Source: Micromonosporaceae bacterium KJ-029 (GTDB lineage Bacteria; Actinomycetota; Actinomycetes; Mycobacteriales; Micromonosporaceae). Taken from it: a DNA stretch of 64,000 nt. This document shows positions 38,530 through 47,552 of this stretch, piece after piece. How positions within the stretch are numbered: the first letter of the stretch is position 1; each line of letters begins with the position of its first letter. Below the pieces are notes generated by a model that did no database searches, was not told where the DNA came from, and worked only from the letters and a program-made list of their open reading frames with translations. The translations under genes were made by a program, and so were the position numbers. The stretch covers positions 62,001 to 126,000 of the forward strand of contig BIFP01000071.1 of NCBI GenBank assembly GCA_005402585.1, written 5' to 3'.

Positions 38530-40501
38530 TGTGCAGTACCTCCAGCGTCGCGGCGACGACCGAGTCGGCCGTGGGCAGGACCGCCCGCTCCAGCGAAGGG
38601 GCGGCCGGGATCGGAACCGGCGCGGCGGCGACCCGCGCCAGCCGGGGTGACCCGGTGACCGGACGCTCGGCGAGCTGGGCCAGGACCTCGGCACCGAAAC
38701 CGGCGAAGCCCTGCCCCTCCTCGGCGACCACGATCGCACGGCTGCCGGCCAGCAGCGGGCGTAGCGGGCCCAGGTCGAACGGGAAGATCTGGGCCGGGCA
38801 GAGGACCTGGGCGAGCACGTCGTGTTCGGCGAAGAGCCGGTCGGCAGCGGTGAGCAGATCGTCGAGCATCCCGCCGTAACCGATGAGCGTGACGTCGGCG
38901 GTGGTGTCGTCCGCGGCCACCCGCACGGTCGGCAGCGCGTCCGCGGTCTGCCAGGCGATGAACCCGTCCGGCAGGCCCGCGCCGAGCCGTCGGCCGTAGA
39001 GCAGCTTGTTCTCCAGCACGACCGCGGGGTCGCCGTCCGCGTCCAGCAGTCCGCGGTAGACGGTGAGCGGGTCGAGCAGGCTGTGCAGCGCGGCGACTCG
39101 CAGACCGGGCACGCCGACGAGGTGCCGGTCGAGCGTCTGACTGTGCGTTGGCCCGTACCCGCGATGTCCGCCCATCGGGGTGCGCACGATCAGGCGGCCG
39201 GGCCCTGCGGCGCCGTAGACCGCGCGCAGCTTCGCCGCCTGGTTGATCAGCTGATCGGCGGCGAGCAGCACGAAGTCGCCGAACATGATTTCCACAAGTG
39301 CGCGCCGGCCGCCGAGCGCGAGCCCGGTGCCGACCCCGACGATCGCGGCCTCGGAGATCGGCGTGTTGCGAACCCGGCCGGGGAACCGCGTGCTCAGCCC
39401 GGCCGTGGCCATGAACGCGCCACCGTACGGATCCTCGACGTCCTCGCCGAGCAGCAGCATTCCCGGGTCCGCGTCGAGCAGCGCCTCGAGGCCGTCGCGC
39501 AGCGCGGTGACGACGCGCCGGCCGTCGGTGGCGGCCATCCGGTGGAAGCGCGCCGGCTCCGGGTCGGCCGGCCGGGCCAGTAGCACGGCGGGGTCCGGTA
39601 TAGGCGAGGACCGGGCGGTCTCCACCGCCTGCGCCACCCGCTCGCGCGCGGCCCGGTCCAGCGCGGCGACGGTCTCCCCGCCCTGGTCCAGCGCCCGGCG
39701 CAGCGGGTCACGGGACCAGCCCGCGGCGATCCGCGCCGGATCGCGGTGGTCGTCGCCCTTGGAGTGCGGGGCCAACCGGTACGTGTCGATGATCAGCATC
39801 ACCGGCCCCGCGCCGGAGCGGACCGTCCGGGCGGCGTGCGCCGCAGCGGCGGACAGCGCGGCCGGGTCCCCGGTACCGGATTCCACGACCGGGATGCCGA
39901 ACGCCTCCGCCCGCCCGGCTGCGGTGCCGGCGGTGGTGGTGCGGGTATCGGTCGACTGCGCCACGCCGTTGCGCTCCAGGACCAGCAGCAGCGGCAGGCG
40001 CCAGAGCGCGGCCAGGTTCATCGTCTCGTAGAGCACGCCCTCGCCGAGCGTGCCGTCGCCGATGACCGCGACCGCGATCCCGGGGGAGGCGTCGAGCCGT
40101 CGCGCCATGCCGGCTCCGGCGGCGATCGGCACCAGGCCGCCGAGGATGCCGCCGGAGTAGAAGCCGTCCCGGTGCAGGTGCTGGCTGCCGCCGAGGCCGC
40201 CGCAGGCCCCGTCGCGGCGGCCCATGATCTCGGCGAACAGCCCTTCCAGGTCGTGCCCGGCGCCGAGGTAGTGCCCGTGACACCGGTGGTTCGAGAAGAC
40301 GGTGTCGTCCCGGATCAGGACCTCGCCCAGCGTGGCGCCGACCAACTCCTGACCGATGCAGCAGTGCACCGTACCGGACAGTTCACCCTCGGCGAAGAGT
40401 TCGAGCAGCCGCTCCTCGGCCCGGCGAATCAGCAACGCCCGCTGCAGCAGCGGTGCGGCGGGAAGAACGGTCGCGAGCGCCGGCGGAAGCGGTGCGGTCA
40501 C
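38519..40501 (-). CDS. fused alpha/beta thiamine-dependent 2-oxoacid dehydrogenase E1, 660 aa
   Basis: The GTG at 40499-40501 follows the methyltransferase stop by 10 bases. The alpha half (1-about 330) has HCCIGQELVGATLGEVLIRD, HRCHGHYLGAG and the thiamine-diphosphate motif GDG (148-150) with Asn178 27 residues later. The beta half (about 340-660) has MLLLGEDVEDPYGGAFMATA, RVRNTPISEAAIVGVGTGLA, VRTPMGGHRGYGPTHSQTLD and VVVAEEGQGFAGFGAEVLAQ. In housekeeping enzymes the halves are usually separate genes. It decarboxylates a 2-oxo acid and forms the acyl-lipoyl group on E2. Placed inside an NRPS operon it most likely makes a special starter or side-chain acyl thioester, as E1/E2 pairs do in some natural-product pathways; the substrate is not determined from sequence. 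Confidence 0.9.
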   Translation of the reverse strand: MTAPLPPALATVLPAAPLLQRALLIRRAEERLLELFAEGELSGTVHCCIGQELVGATLGEVLIRDDTVFSNHRCHGHYLGAGHDLEGLFAEIMGRRDGACGGLGGSQHLHRDGFYSGGILGGLVPIAAGAGMARRLDASPGIAVAVIGDGTLGEGVLYETMNLAALWRLPLLLVLERNGVAQSTDTRTTTAGTAAGRAEAFGIPVVESGTGDPAALSAAAAHAARTVRSGAGPVMLIIDTYRLAPHSKGDDHRDPARIAAGWSRDPLRRALDQGGETVAALDRAARERVAQAVETARSSPIPDPAVLLARPADPEPARFHRMAATDGRRVVTALRDGLEALLDADPGMLLLGEDVEDPYGGAFMATAGLSTRFPGRVRNTPISEAAIVGVGTGLALGGRRALVEIMFGDFVLLAADQLINQAAKLRAVYGAAGPGRLIVRTPMGGHRGYGPTHSQTLDRHLVGVPGLRVAALHSLLDPLTVYRGLLDADGDPAVVLENKLLYGRRLGAGLPDGFIAWQTADALPTVRVAADDTTADVTLIGYGGMLDDLLTAADRLFAEHDVLAQVLCPAQIFPFDLGPLRPLLAGSRAIVVAEEGQGFAGFGAEVLAQLAERPVTGSPRLARVAAAPVPIPAAPSLERAVLPTADSVVAATLEVLHSAG

Positions 40502-40511
40502 GGTGCCGTCC

Positions 40512-41342
40512 TCACTGCTCCGGCTTCGTGGCGACGAACGTGACGACCAGCGGCAGCGGGTCGCCGGGGAGCCGCCAGTACCCGTCCTCGCCCCGTACCA
40601 TCGACGGGAATCGCTGCCGCATGTCGAACGGCAGCTCACGGAGCCGGTCGATGCGTAGGCCGGCGTTGATGAGCGCGGTCGACAGGCTGCCGACGGACCA
40701 CCGCCAGAAATACTCGGTGTGCGGCTCGACCGGCTTGAGATCGGCGTAGGTCTTCGCGACCTCCATCCGATTCGGACCATCCTGGAACAGTGAGTAGGTG
40801 AGACGCAACTCTCCGTCAATCTCGGTGAAGAGCGGCAGCACCGGGTGAATTTCCACGATGCACACCTTGCCGCCGGGTTTCAGGTAGGAAGCGGCGATCT
40901 CGGCCCACCGGTCCAGGTCGTGCATGAACACGAGCGCGCCGTAGCTGGTGAAGACGATGTCGAACTTCTCGTCCAGCTGCCCCGGCAGCTCGAAGATGTC
41001 GCTGCGGATGAATCTGGTGTCCAACCCCAGCTCGGCCGCGATCGCACGGGCGTTCTCGATCGCCTCGTCGGACAGGTCGACGCCGGTGGCGCTGGCGCCC
41101 AGCCGGCTCCACGACATCGTGTCCAGTCCGAAATGGCACTGCAGATGTAGAAGCGATTTGCCGGTGACGTCACCGACTTCCTCGATTTCGATTCTCTGCA
41201 CCGTGTTGCGACCGTTCTTGAAAGCGTCGACACCATAGAATTCAGTGTCGAGGTGCTCTTTTACGCGCAGATTCCACCCGTTTCTGTTGGCGGTTACGCA
41301 TTCGTCGAGGGAAGGGGTGACATCCGCGTCGGTAGTGGTCAT
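40512..41342 (-). CDS. class I SAM-dependent methyltransferase, 276 aa
   Basis: The ATG at 41340-41342 starts a protein with motif I SLLHLQCHFGLDTMSWSRLG, an unusual form in which the usual G-x-G-x-G reads QCHFG as in a known subgroup of Methyltransf_25-like enzymes. Then come GVDLSDEAIENARAIAAELG (motif II), IRSDIFELPGQLDEKFDIVF (III-IV) and YLKPGGKVCIVEIHPVLPLF (post IV). The C-terminal half includes YFWRWSVGSLSTALINAGLR and a proline-rich ending. It is the first gene of the leftward cluster B operon and thus probably methylates the peptide-polyketide product or its precursor; O- or N-methylation cannot be distinguished from sequence. The upstream gap of 305 bp is shared with the divergent C-T gene. 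Confidence 0.85.
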   Translation of the reverse strand: MTTTDADVTPSLDECVTANRNGWNLRVKEHLDTEFYGVDAFKNGRNTVQRIEIEEVGDVTGKSLLHLQCHFGLDTMSWSRLGASATGVDLSDEAIENARAIAAELGLDTRFIRSDIFELPGQLDEKFDIVFTSYGALVFMHDLDRWAEIAASYLKPGGKVCIVEIHPVLPLFTEIDGELRLTYSLFQDGPNRMEVAKTYADLKPVEPHTEYFWRWSVGSLSTALINAGLRIDRLRELPFDMRQRFPSMVRGEDGYWRLPGDPLPLVVTFVATKPEQ

Positions 41343-41647
41343 GAAATGATCACCCTCGTTAGTCGCCGTTGTCAGACCAATGCAATCTAACCGGCCGATC
41401 TGGACCCGTCAATGGTGTCCGGATGGCCCGATTTCGTAGTGTTGGCGACGACTCTGTGGGTGATGTCGGCGGATGCCGGACACACCTCCATGCATCCGCT
41501 ATGGTCAATTCCTCAAAATTTCGCGACCTCGTCCGGATCCTTTCGCGGACCCGGTAGTCATGGCATAATTCCCGACGTCGTGCATTCGATCATCGGTTTT
41601 TTCGTGCCATGGGATTTGCTGCCGGCCGACGCATTCGAGGGATTTTA
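41343..41647. promoter_or_regulatory. divergent control region of cluster B (305 bp)
   Basis: This is the only sizeable intergenic space in cluster B, with lower GC content and T-rich patches around 41500-41620 compared with the coding flanks. Both operons start from it: the methyltransferase leftward (41342) and C-T rightward (41648). The rightward gene has GAGGG 7 bases before its ATG. I could not fix individual promoter hexamers or an operator with confidence. No regulatory gene is encoded inside cluster B. Confidence 0.5.
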
Positions 41648-43303
41648 ATGATCGACGGTGCAACCGAAGTCGACGACGGTGACCTTCTTTCGGTGTCGCC
41701 CGCCCAGGAATCGATGTGGTTTGCCCTGCAGCTCACCCCGGGCCCGGCCTACCACGTGCCGTACCGGGTCCGGCTGGACGGCCCGCTCGACCCCGGCGCG
41801 CTGCGCGCCGCCCTCGGCGACCTGGTCGCGCACCACGATGCGCTGCGGGCCACGTTCACGCTCACCGGCACCGAGCTGCGGCAGCGGGTCCGGCCGGCCA
41901 GCGCGTTCACACTGCCGGTCACCGACCTCGTCGCACTGCCGCCCGGCACCGCGACGGCGCGCGCGCAGGAGCTGGCCCGGGCGCCGTTCGACCTGGCCGG
42001 CGGCCCACTGCTGCGGGCCGAGCTGCTGCGGTCGGCGCCGGACCGGCACGAGCTGATCCTGGTCATCCACCACCTCGTCTTCGACGGTGGCTCGGCGCGG
42101 GTGTTCTTCGCTCAGCTCGCCGAGGCGTACGCGGCCCGCGCCGCGCACCGCACCCCGCAGCTGCCACCGCACCCCGCGGCGTACCCGGACCTGATCGACG
42201 CCCAGCGCACCCGTCCGAGCGGCGCCGACCTCGCGTACTGGCGGGACCGCCTGCACGACGCGCCACCGCCCCTCACCCTGCCCGGCTCCCCGGCCCCGGG
42301 CACCCCGGACGGTCTGCACCGTGTGCGCCTCACCCCGGACCTGGCCGACCGGGTCCGGGCCGCCGGCCGCCGGCACCGGTGCACGTCGTTCATGACCATG
42401 CTCGCCGCCTTCGCGGTGCTGCTTCGCACGCACACCGGCCGCACGGACGTGGTGATCGGGTCACCGGCCGCGGACCGCCGGCGTCCCGAGACCGCGCACG
42501 CGGTCGGCCTGTTCGTCAACATGCTGCCGTTGCGCGTGACGATGACCGGCACGCCAGCCTTCGCGGATGTTCTCGCCGGGGTACGGGACGCGGTGCTGGA
42601 CGGATTCGATCACCAGATCCCGGTCGAGGACGTCGTCCAGGAGACGGGCCCAGCCCGCGGCGCCGGACGCAGCCCTCTCTTCCAGGCCGTGTTCTGGTTG
42701 CATCCGGCGCAGGCCGAGCCGCCGGCCCTCGGCGACTGCCGCACCACCGTGGAGGAGATCTTCACGGGCGCTGCCAAGTACGACCTGACGCTCGGCGTCC
42801 GCGAGACCCCGGACGGCACGGTCTGCGACTTCTTCTACCGGGGTAGGGTGCTGGATCCGGCCGGCGCGGACCGGCTCGCCACCGCGTACCTGCGGCTCCT
42901 CGGCGCCCTGACGAGCCCGGACGCGGTCCTTCCAGGCCTGCCCACACCGGCCTCGACGGCCGCAACGACCACGGCCACGCCGGTCGCGGAGCCGGCCGGA
43001 CCCCTTGCCGGCCGGATCGCCGAGGTCTGGCGCGAGGTGCTCGACGTGCCGGTCGTCGGTCCGCAGGACAACTTTTTCGACCTCGGCGGCCACTCCCGGC
43101 TGATGCTGCGCGTGCGGGGCCTGCTCGCCGAGAGGCTCGGCGCCGAGGTGTCCATGCTGGACCTCTTCGACCACCCGACCGTCGCCGCGCTCGCCGGTCA
43201 CCTGGCCGCCACCGCACCACCGCAGACGTCCGGCGACGATCCCGCGGAGCGCCGCCGCGCCGGCGCGCTCCGCCTCCGACAGGCGAAGGGGCAGCAGGAA
43301 TGA
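41648..43303 (+). CDS. NRPS protein, condensation-carrier (C-T), 551 aa
   Basis: The ATG at 41648 has GAGGG 7 bases upstream and is preferred to an ATG at 41609. Residues about 12-430 are a condensation domain: LSVSPAQESMWFALQLTPGP, intact HHxxxDG at 141-147 (VIHHLVFDGGSARV), YWRDRLHDAPP and VGLFVNMLPLRVTM. Residues about 455-520 are a carrier domain with DNFFDLGGHSRLMLRVRGLL and the attachment Ser483. The C-terminus is a charged helical tail with Arg, Ala and Gln, perhaps a docking element. The protein has no adenylation domain, so its carrier must be charged by another protein. Together with the C-T-E and degenerate C-A-T proteins it makes three A-deficient NRPS modules. It is coupled to the MFS gene by ATGA. 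Confidence 0.9.
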   Translation: MIDGATEVDDGDLLSVSPAQESMWFALQLTPGPAYHVPYRVRLDGPLDPGALRAALGDLVAHHDALRATFTLTGTELRQRVRPASAFTLPVTDLVALPPGTATARAQELARAPFDLAGGPLLRAELLRSAPDRHELILVIHHLVFDGGSARVFFAQLAEAYAARAAHRTPQLPPHPAAYPDLIDAQRTRPSGADLAYWRDRLHDAPPPLTLPGSPAPGTPDGLHRVRLTPDLADRVRAAGRRHRCTSFMTMLAAFAVLLRTHTGRTDVVIGSPAADRRRPETAHAVGLFVNMLPLRVTMTGTPAFADVLAGVRDAVLDGFDHQIPVEDVVQETGPARGAGRSPLFQAVFWLHPAQAEPPALGDCRTTVEEIFTGAAKYDLTLGVRETPDGTVCDFFYRGRVLDPAGADRLATAYLRLLGALTSPDAVLPGLPTPASTAATTTATPVAEPAGPLAGRIAEVWREVLDVPVVGPQDNFFDLGGHSRLMLRVRGLLAERLGAEVSMLDLFDHPTVAALAGHLAATAPPQTSGDDPAERRRAGALRLRQAKGQQE

Positions 43304-44625
43304 GCGGGCTTGCGAGCGAATCATCGGCTCAGCGTCGAGGTGAGTCCGACATGACGCGGGCACCGAGCCGGCTGGGTACGTTCGTGGCGCTCTGGCTGGC
43401 CGAGCTGGTGTCGCTCACCGGCACCGCGATGACCGGCTTCGCGCTCGGCGTCTGGGTCTACCGGACCACCGGATCCGCCACCCACTTCGCCGGCGTCGTG
43501 ACCGTCCTCTACCTCCCGCAGGTGCTGGTCACGCTGGTCGGCGGTGTGCTCGCCGACCGGTACAGCCGGCGCCGGCTGATCCTGCTCGCCAACGCGGGCG
43601 GCGCTGCCGTGCTGGCCGCGCTGGCCGTCCTGGTCGCGGCGGATGCGCTGAGCGTGGCGCTGGTGTACGCGGTTACGTTCCTGGTCGCCACCTGCGGCGC
43701 CATCCAGTACCCAGCGTTCGCCTCCTCCGTACCGCAGCTGGTCCCGGAACGTCTGCTGCCCCGCGCGAACAGCATGGTGCAGATGGCGAACGCCTCCTCC
43801 CGCCTGCTCGCCCCGGCGCTGGCCGCCGGGCTTCTCCCGCTCGTCGGAATCCTCGGCGTGGTCCTCATCGACCTGGTCACGTTCGCCGCGATGGTGGCCG
43901 TCCTGGTGGTGATCCGGATCCCGCAGCCGGCCGCAACCGGACAGGCCACCGGCGTCCGCCGGATCCTCAGCGATGTCGCCGCCGGTTGGGCCTACATCTC
44001 CCGCGAACGCGGCCTGCTGATCCTGCTCGGCTTCTTCTCGATCGCCAACATCGCCGCCGGCTTCACGCTCGCGCTGTTGCCCCCGCTGGTCCTGGAGTTC
44101 GGCACGCAGGCCGACCTCGGTTTCATCCTCTCCGCCGAGGGCCTGGGCTGGCTCGCCGGCGCCATCCTCATGATCGTCTGGGGCGGGCCGCGCCGCCGCG
44201 TCCACGGCGTGCTCGGCGCCGGCATCGTCTTCGGCATCGGCATCGCGGTGCTCGGCGTGCGCGCCGCAGTCCCGGTCGTCGCGGCCGGCGTGCTCGTCTA
44301 CGCCCTGGCCCTGCCGGTGATCAACGCCTGCAACGCGACGATCTGGCAGGCCAAGGTGCCGGCCGACATGCTCGGCCGCGCGTTCGCGACGCTCCGCGTG
44401 GTGGCGCTCGCCTCGGTGCCGGTCTCCGCGCTCACCGCCGGGGTCCTGGCCGACGCGGTCTTCACGCCGCTGCTCGGCGAGGAGCGCGGCATCGCCGGCC
44501 TGCTGATCACCGTCGGGATACTGCCGATCGCGGCCGGCGTCGCCACCTACCTCTCCCGTCACGTCCGCGACCTCGAACGCGAGCCGGCCCCGGCCCCGGC
44601 CCCGACAGCGGGAGCGGGCCGATGA
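43300..44625 (+). CDS. MFS transporter, 441 aa
   Basis: The ATG at 43300 overlaps the C-T stop; an inner ATG at 43351 (MTRAPSRLGTFVALWLAELV) with its own GAGGTGA is a likely alternative. The protein has 12 hydrophobic helices. The first helix pair is followed by the MFS signature GGVLADRYSRRRLILLANAG, with its acidic and basic residues, and a central VAAGWAYISRERGLLILLGF marks the two-half join. DUF894/MFS_3-like drug exporters have the same layout. Within cluster B, between C-T and KS-AT-T genes and start-stop coupled to both, it is the probable exporter of the finished compound and perhaps a self-resistance determinant. No cytoplasmic regulatory domain is present. It ends in an Ala/Pro-rich tail. 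Confidence 0.9.
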   Translation: MSGLASESSAQRRGESDMTRAPSRLGTFVALWLAELVSLTGTAMTGFALGVWVYRTTGSATHFAGVVTVLYLPQVLVTLVGGVLADRYSRRRLILLANAGGAAVLAALAVLVAADALSVALVYAVTFLVATCGAIQYPAFASSVPQLVPERLLPRANSMVQMANASSRLLAPALAAGLLPLVGILGVVLIDLVTFAAMVAVLVVIRIPQPAATGQATGVRRILSDVAAGWAYISRERGLLILLGFFSIANIAAGFTLALLPPLVLEFGTQADLGFILSAEGLGWLAGAILMIVWGGPRRRVHGVLGAGIVFGIGIAVLGVRAAVPVVAAGVLVYALALPVINACNATIWQAKVPADMLGRAFATLRVVALASVPVSALTAGVLADAVFTPLLGEERGIAGLLITVGILPIAAGVATYLSRHVRDLEREPAPAPAPTAGAGR

Positions 44626-47552
44626 CGACCGCGTCGGACGAGCTCACCGGCCTGGAGATCGCCGTGATCGGCATGGCCGGCCGCTTCCCCGGCGCACCAG
44701 ACTGCGCGCGTCTCTGGGAGACGGTCCTGGCCGGACGGGAACGGATCACCCGCACCGATCCGGACGGGCCCGGCCACGTCGCGGCCTGGGGACGGCTGGA
44801 CGACATCGACCGGTTCGACGCGGCCTACTTCGGATACTCGCCGCGTGACGCCGCGCTGCTCGATCCGCAGCAGCGGATCTTCCTGGAAACCGCGCAGCAC
44901 GCGCTGGAGCACGCCGGCCACCACAACGGCGACCGTGCCCGGGTCGGCGTCTACGCGGGCGGCAGCATCAGCACGTACCTGCTGCGCAACCTGCTCGGCG
45001 GCACCACCAACGCCGGCTACGGCGAACTGATCATCGCCAACGACAAGGACATGCTCGCGTCCCGGGTCTCCTACCACCTCAACCTCACCGGGCCCAGCGT
45101 GGCCGTGCAGACGGCCTGCTCGACCTCGCTGGTCGCGGTGCACCTGGCCGGGCAGGCGCTGCTGGCCGGCGAGTGTGAGATCGCGATCGCCGGCGGCGTC
45201 TCCATCCAGCCGCCGCAGGGCGGGTATCACCCCGAGCCCGGCGGGGTGCTGTCCCCGCGCGGAGTCTGCCGGCCGTTCGACGCCACGGCCGACGGCATGG
45301 TCCCTGGCAGCGGCGCGGCCGCCGTGGTGCTCAAACCGCTGGCTGACGCGGTCCGCGACCACGACACCGTGTACGCGGTGATCGCGGCCACCGCGGTCAA
45401 CAACGACGGCGGCGACAAGGTCGGCTTCACCGCACCCCGGATAGACGGGCAGGCCGAGATGATCCGGACCGCGCAGCGGCTGGCCGGCGTCGATGTCACA
45501 CGGATCGGGTACGTCGAGGCGCACGGCACCGCCACCCCGCTCGGCGACCCGATCGAAGTCGCGGCGCTGACCAGGGCGTTCCGTGCCGCTACCGACCGGA
45601 CCGGGTTCTGCGCGCTCGGGTCGGTCAAGGCGCTGATCGGTCACCTGGACGCGGCGGCCGGTGTCACCGGTCTGATCAAGACGGTGCTCGCGCTCCGCGC
45701 CGGCGTGCTGCCACCGAGCCCGTACCTCGGCGGGATCAACCCGGAGCTGTCCCTCGCGGACAGCCCGTTCTACCTCCCCACGGTCCCGAAGCCGTGGCCG
45801 GGTGACGGGCCGCGGATCGCGGCGGTCAGCTCGATCGGCATGGGCGGAACGAACGCGCACGCGATCCTTCGGCAGGCACCCGAGCCCGCGGCCCGGCCGG
45901 GTCGGCGGCACCGATGGCACGCGATCGCGGTCTCCGCCCGGTCGGGGGAAGCACTGGACCGGATGCGCGCCGACCTGGCCGACCGGTTGACGCCCGGCGA
46001 CGACCTGGCCGACGTGGCGTTCACGCTGCACGCCGGGCGGCCACGGGAGGCGTACCGCGCGATGGTGGTGGCCGAGGACCCGGCCGGTGCCGCCGCAGCG
46101 CTCCGCAGCGGCGGGCGGCAGGCGCACGAGCCGGCCGGCGACGTACCCGTGATGTTCCTGTTCCCGGGGCAGGGTGCGCAGCGCCCGCGGATGGGACACG
46201 GGCTGTACCAGACGGAACCCGTCTTTCGAGCCGCCCTGGACGAGGTCGCCGGGCTGGCCCGCGCGCACGGCCTACCGTTGCTGGACCTTCTGTTCGACGA
46301 CGCGCCGGAGGCCGCAGCGCGCCTGACGGACACCAAGATCGCGCAACCCGCGCTGTTCGCGGTGGAGTACGCGCTGGCGCGCCTGCTCGAATCGTGGGGG
46401 ATCAGGCCGGCCGCGATGCTCGGGCACAGCGTCGGCGAGTACGTAGCTGCCACTCTGGCCGGCACCTTCTCGCTGCCCGACGCGGTGGCGCTGGTGGTGA
46501 CGCGCGGGCGGCTGATGGCGGGCCTGCGGCCCGGGGCGATGTTCGCCGTCGCCGTCGCCGCGGACGAGCTGCCGACGCTGCCCGACGGCGTCTGGCTGGC
46601 GGCGGACAACGCCCCGGGCAGTTGCGTCGTGGCGGGCGAGCCCGGCCCCGTCGATGCGTTCGCGCAACGGCTGGCTCGCGACGCGGTCCCGACCCGGCGG
46701 CTCGCGGTCTCGCACGCGTTCCACACGCCGATGGTCGCGCCCGCACTGGCCGAGCTGGCCGAGGCGGTGGCCGGGGTGGATGCGTGCCCACCGCAGATCC
46801 CGATCGTGTCCTGCCGAACCGGACGGTGGATCACCGCAGCGGAGGCCGCCGACCCGGGTTACTGGGCCGGGCAGGCCGCCGAAACGGTGCGATTCCGGCC
46901 GGGGCTTCGCACGCTGCCGGACGGCATCCTTCTCGAGGTGGGCCCGGGTATGGCGCTGACCGGCTTCGCCGCCGGCCGCACCGCGCTGCCCACGCTCGGC
47001 CGCACGGCTCCCGGCGACGATCCGGATGGCGAGGAGAAAGCCCTGGTCACCGCGCTCGGCCGGCTCTGGCTGGCCGGCGGCACCATCGACTGGACGACCT
47101 TCCACGGTCCCAGCGCCGGCCGGGTGCCGCTGCCCGGCTACCCGTTCGCGTCGCACCGGCACTGGATCGCGCCCGGTGTTCATGCGGAGACGCCGCGCCC
47201 GGCCGGTTCCGACATGGCGGACCCTCCGGCCGAGTCCGCCGACGACGTGACGGTCCGGCTGCGGCGGGTCTTCGCGGAGCTGCTGGGCCTCGCCGGAGTC
47301 GGCGACCACGACGACTTCTTCGAGCTCGGCGGCACGTCGTTCCTGGCCACCCGGGTCGTCGCGGTCGTCAACGACGAGTTCGCGGTACGCCTGAGCTCCG
47401 GGGACCTCTTCGACGCGCCGACCGTCGACACCCTGGCCGACCTGGTCTGGCAGCAGCTGACCGAGGCGGACGCTGAGTTGCTCGAGGAGATCAGGCGGCT
47501 GTCGCCGCAGGAGGTCCGCGCGGTCCTGGGCGACGATGACGGCCGCGGCTGA
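44622..47552 (+). CDS. hybrid-type polyketide synthase KS-AT-T, 976 aa
   Basis: The ATG at 44622 overlaps the MFS stop. The KS occupies about 10-425, with Cys166 in QTACSTS, His301 in EAHGTAT and His341. The AT occupies about 510-800; Ser603 is in GHSVGEY and HAFH at 698-701 points to malonyl-CoA. The carrier at about 870-940 reads DDFFELGGTSFLATRV with Ser906, closer to peptidyl than acyl carriers. The KS sequence (SVAVQTACSTSLVAVHLAGQ) is of the kind found in NRPS/PKS hybrids that extend an aminoacyl or peptidyl chain by two carbons. No KR, DH, ER or methyltransferase domain is present, so a beta-keto group would be left. Its C-terminal tail (EIRRLSPQEVRAVLGDD) looks like a docking helix. 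The LanB-type gene begins inside its last 17 bases. Confidence 0.93.
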   Translation: MTTASDELTGLEIAVIGMAGRFPGAPDCARLWETVLAGRERITRTDPDGPGHVAAWGRLDDIDRFDAAYFGYSPRDAALLDPQQRIFLETAQHALEHAGHHNGDRARVGVYAGGSISTYLLRNLLGGTTNAGYGELIIANDKDMLASRVSYHLNLTGPSVAVQTACSTSLVAVHLAGQALLAGECEIAIAGGVSIQPPQGGYHPEPGGVLSPRGVCRPFDATADGMVPGSGAAAVVLKPLADAVRDHDTVYAVIAATAVNNDGGDKVGFTAPRIDGQAEMIRTAQRLAGVDVTRIGYVEAHGTATPLGDPIEVAALTRAFRAATDRTGFCALGSVKALIGHLDAAAGVTGLIKTVLALRAGVLPPSPYLGGINPELSLADSPFYLPTVPKPWPGDGPRIAAVSSIGMGGTNAHAILRQAPEPAARPGRRHRWHAIAVSARSGEALDRMRADLADRLTPGDDLADVAFTLHAGRPREAYRAMVVAEDPAGAAAALRSGGRQAHEPAGDVPVMFLFPGQGAQRPRMGHGLYQTEPVFRAALDEVAGLARAHGLPLLDLLFDDAPEAAARLTDTKIAQPALFAVEYALARLLESWGIRPAAMLGHSVGEYVAATLAGTFSLPDAVALVVTRGRLMAGLRPGAMFAVAVAADELPTLPDGVWLAADNAPGSCVVAGEPGPVDAFAQRLARDAVPTRRLAVSHAFHTPMVAPALAELAEAVAGVDACPPQIPIVSCRTGRWITAAEAADPGYWAGQAAETVRFRPGLRTLPDGILLEVGPGMALTGFAAGRTALPTLGRTAPGDDPDGEEKALVTALGRLWLAGGTIDWTTFHGPSAGRVPLPGYPFASHRHWIAPGVHAETPRPAGSDMADPPAESADDVTVRLRRVFAELLGLAGVGDHDDFFELGGTSFLATRVVAVVNDEFAVRLSSGDLFDAPTVDTLADLVWQQLTEADAELLEEIRRLSPQEVRAVLGDDDGRG

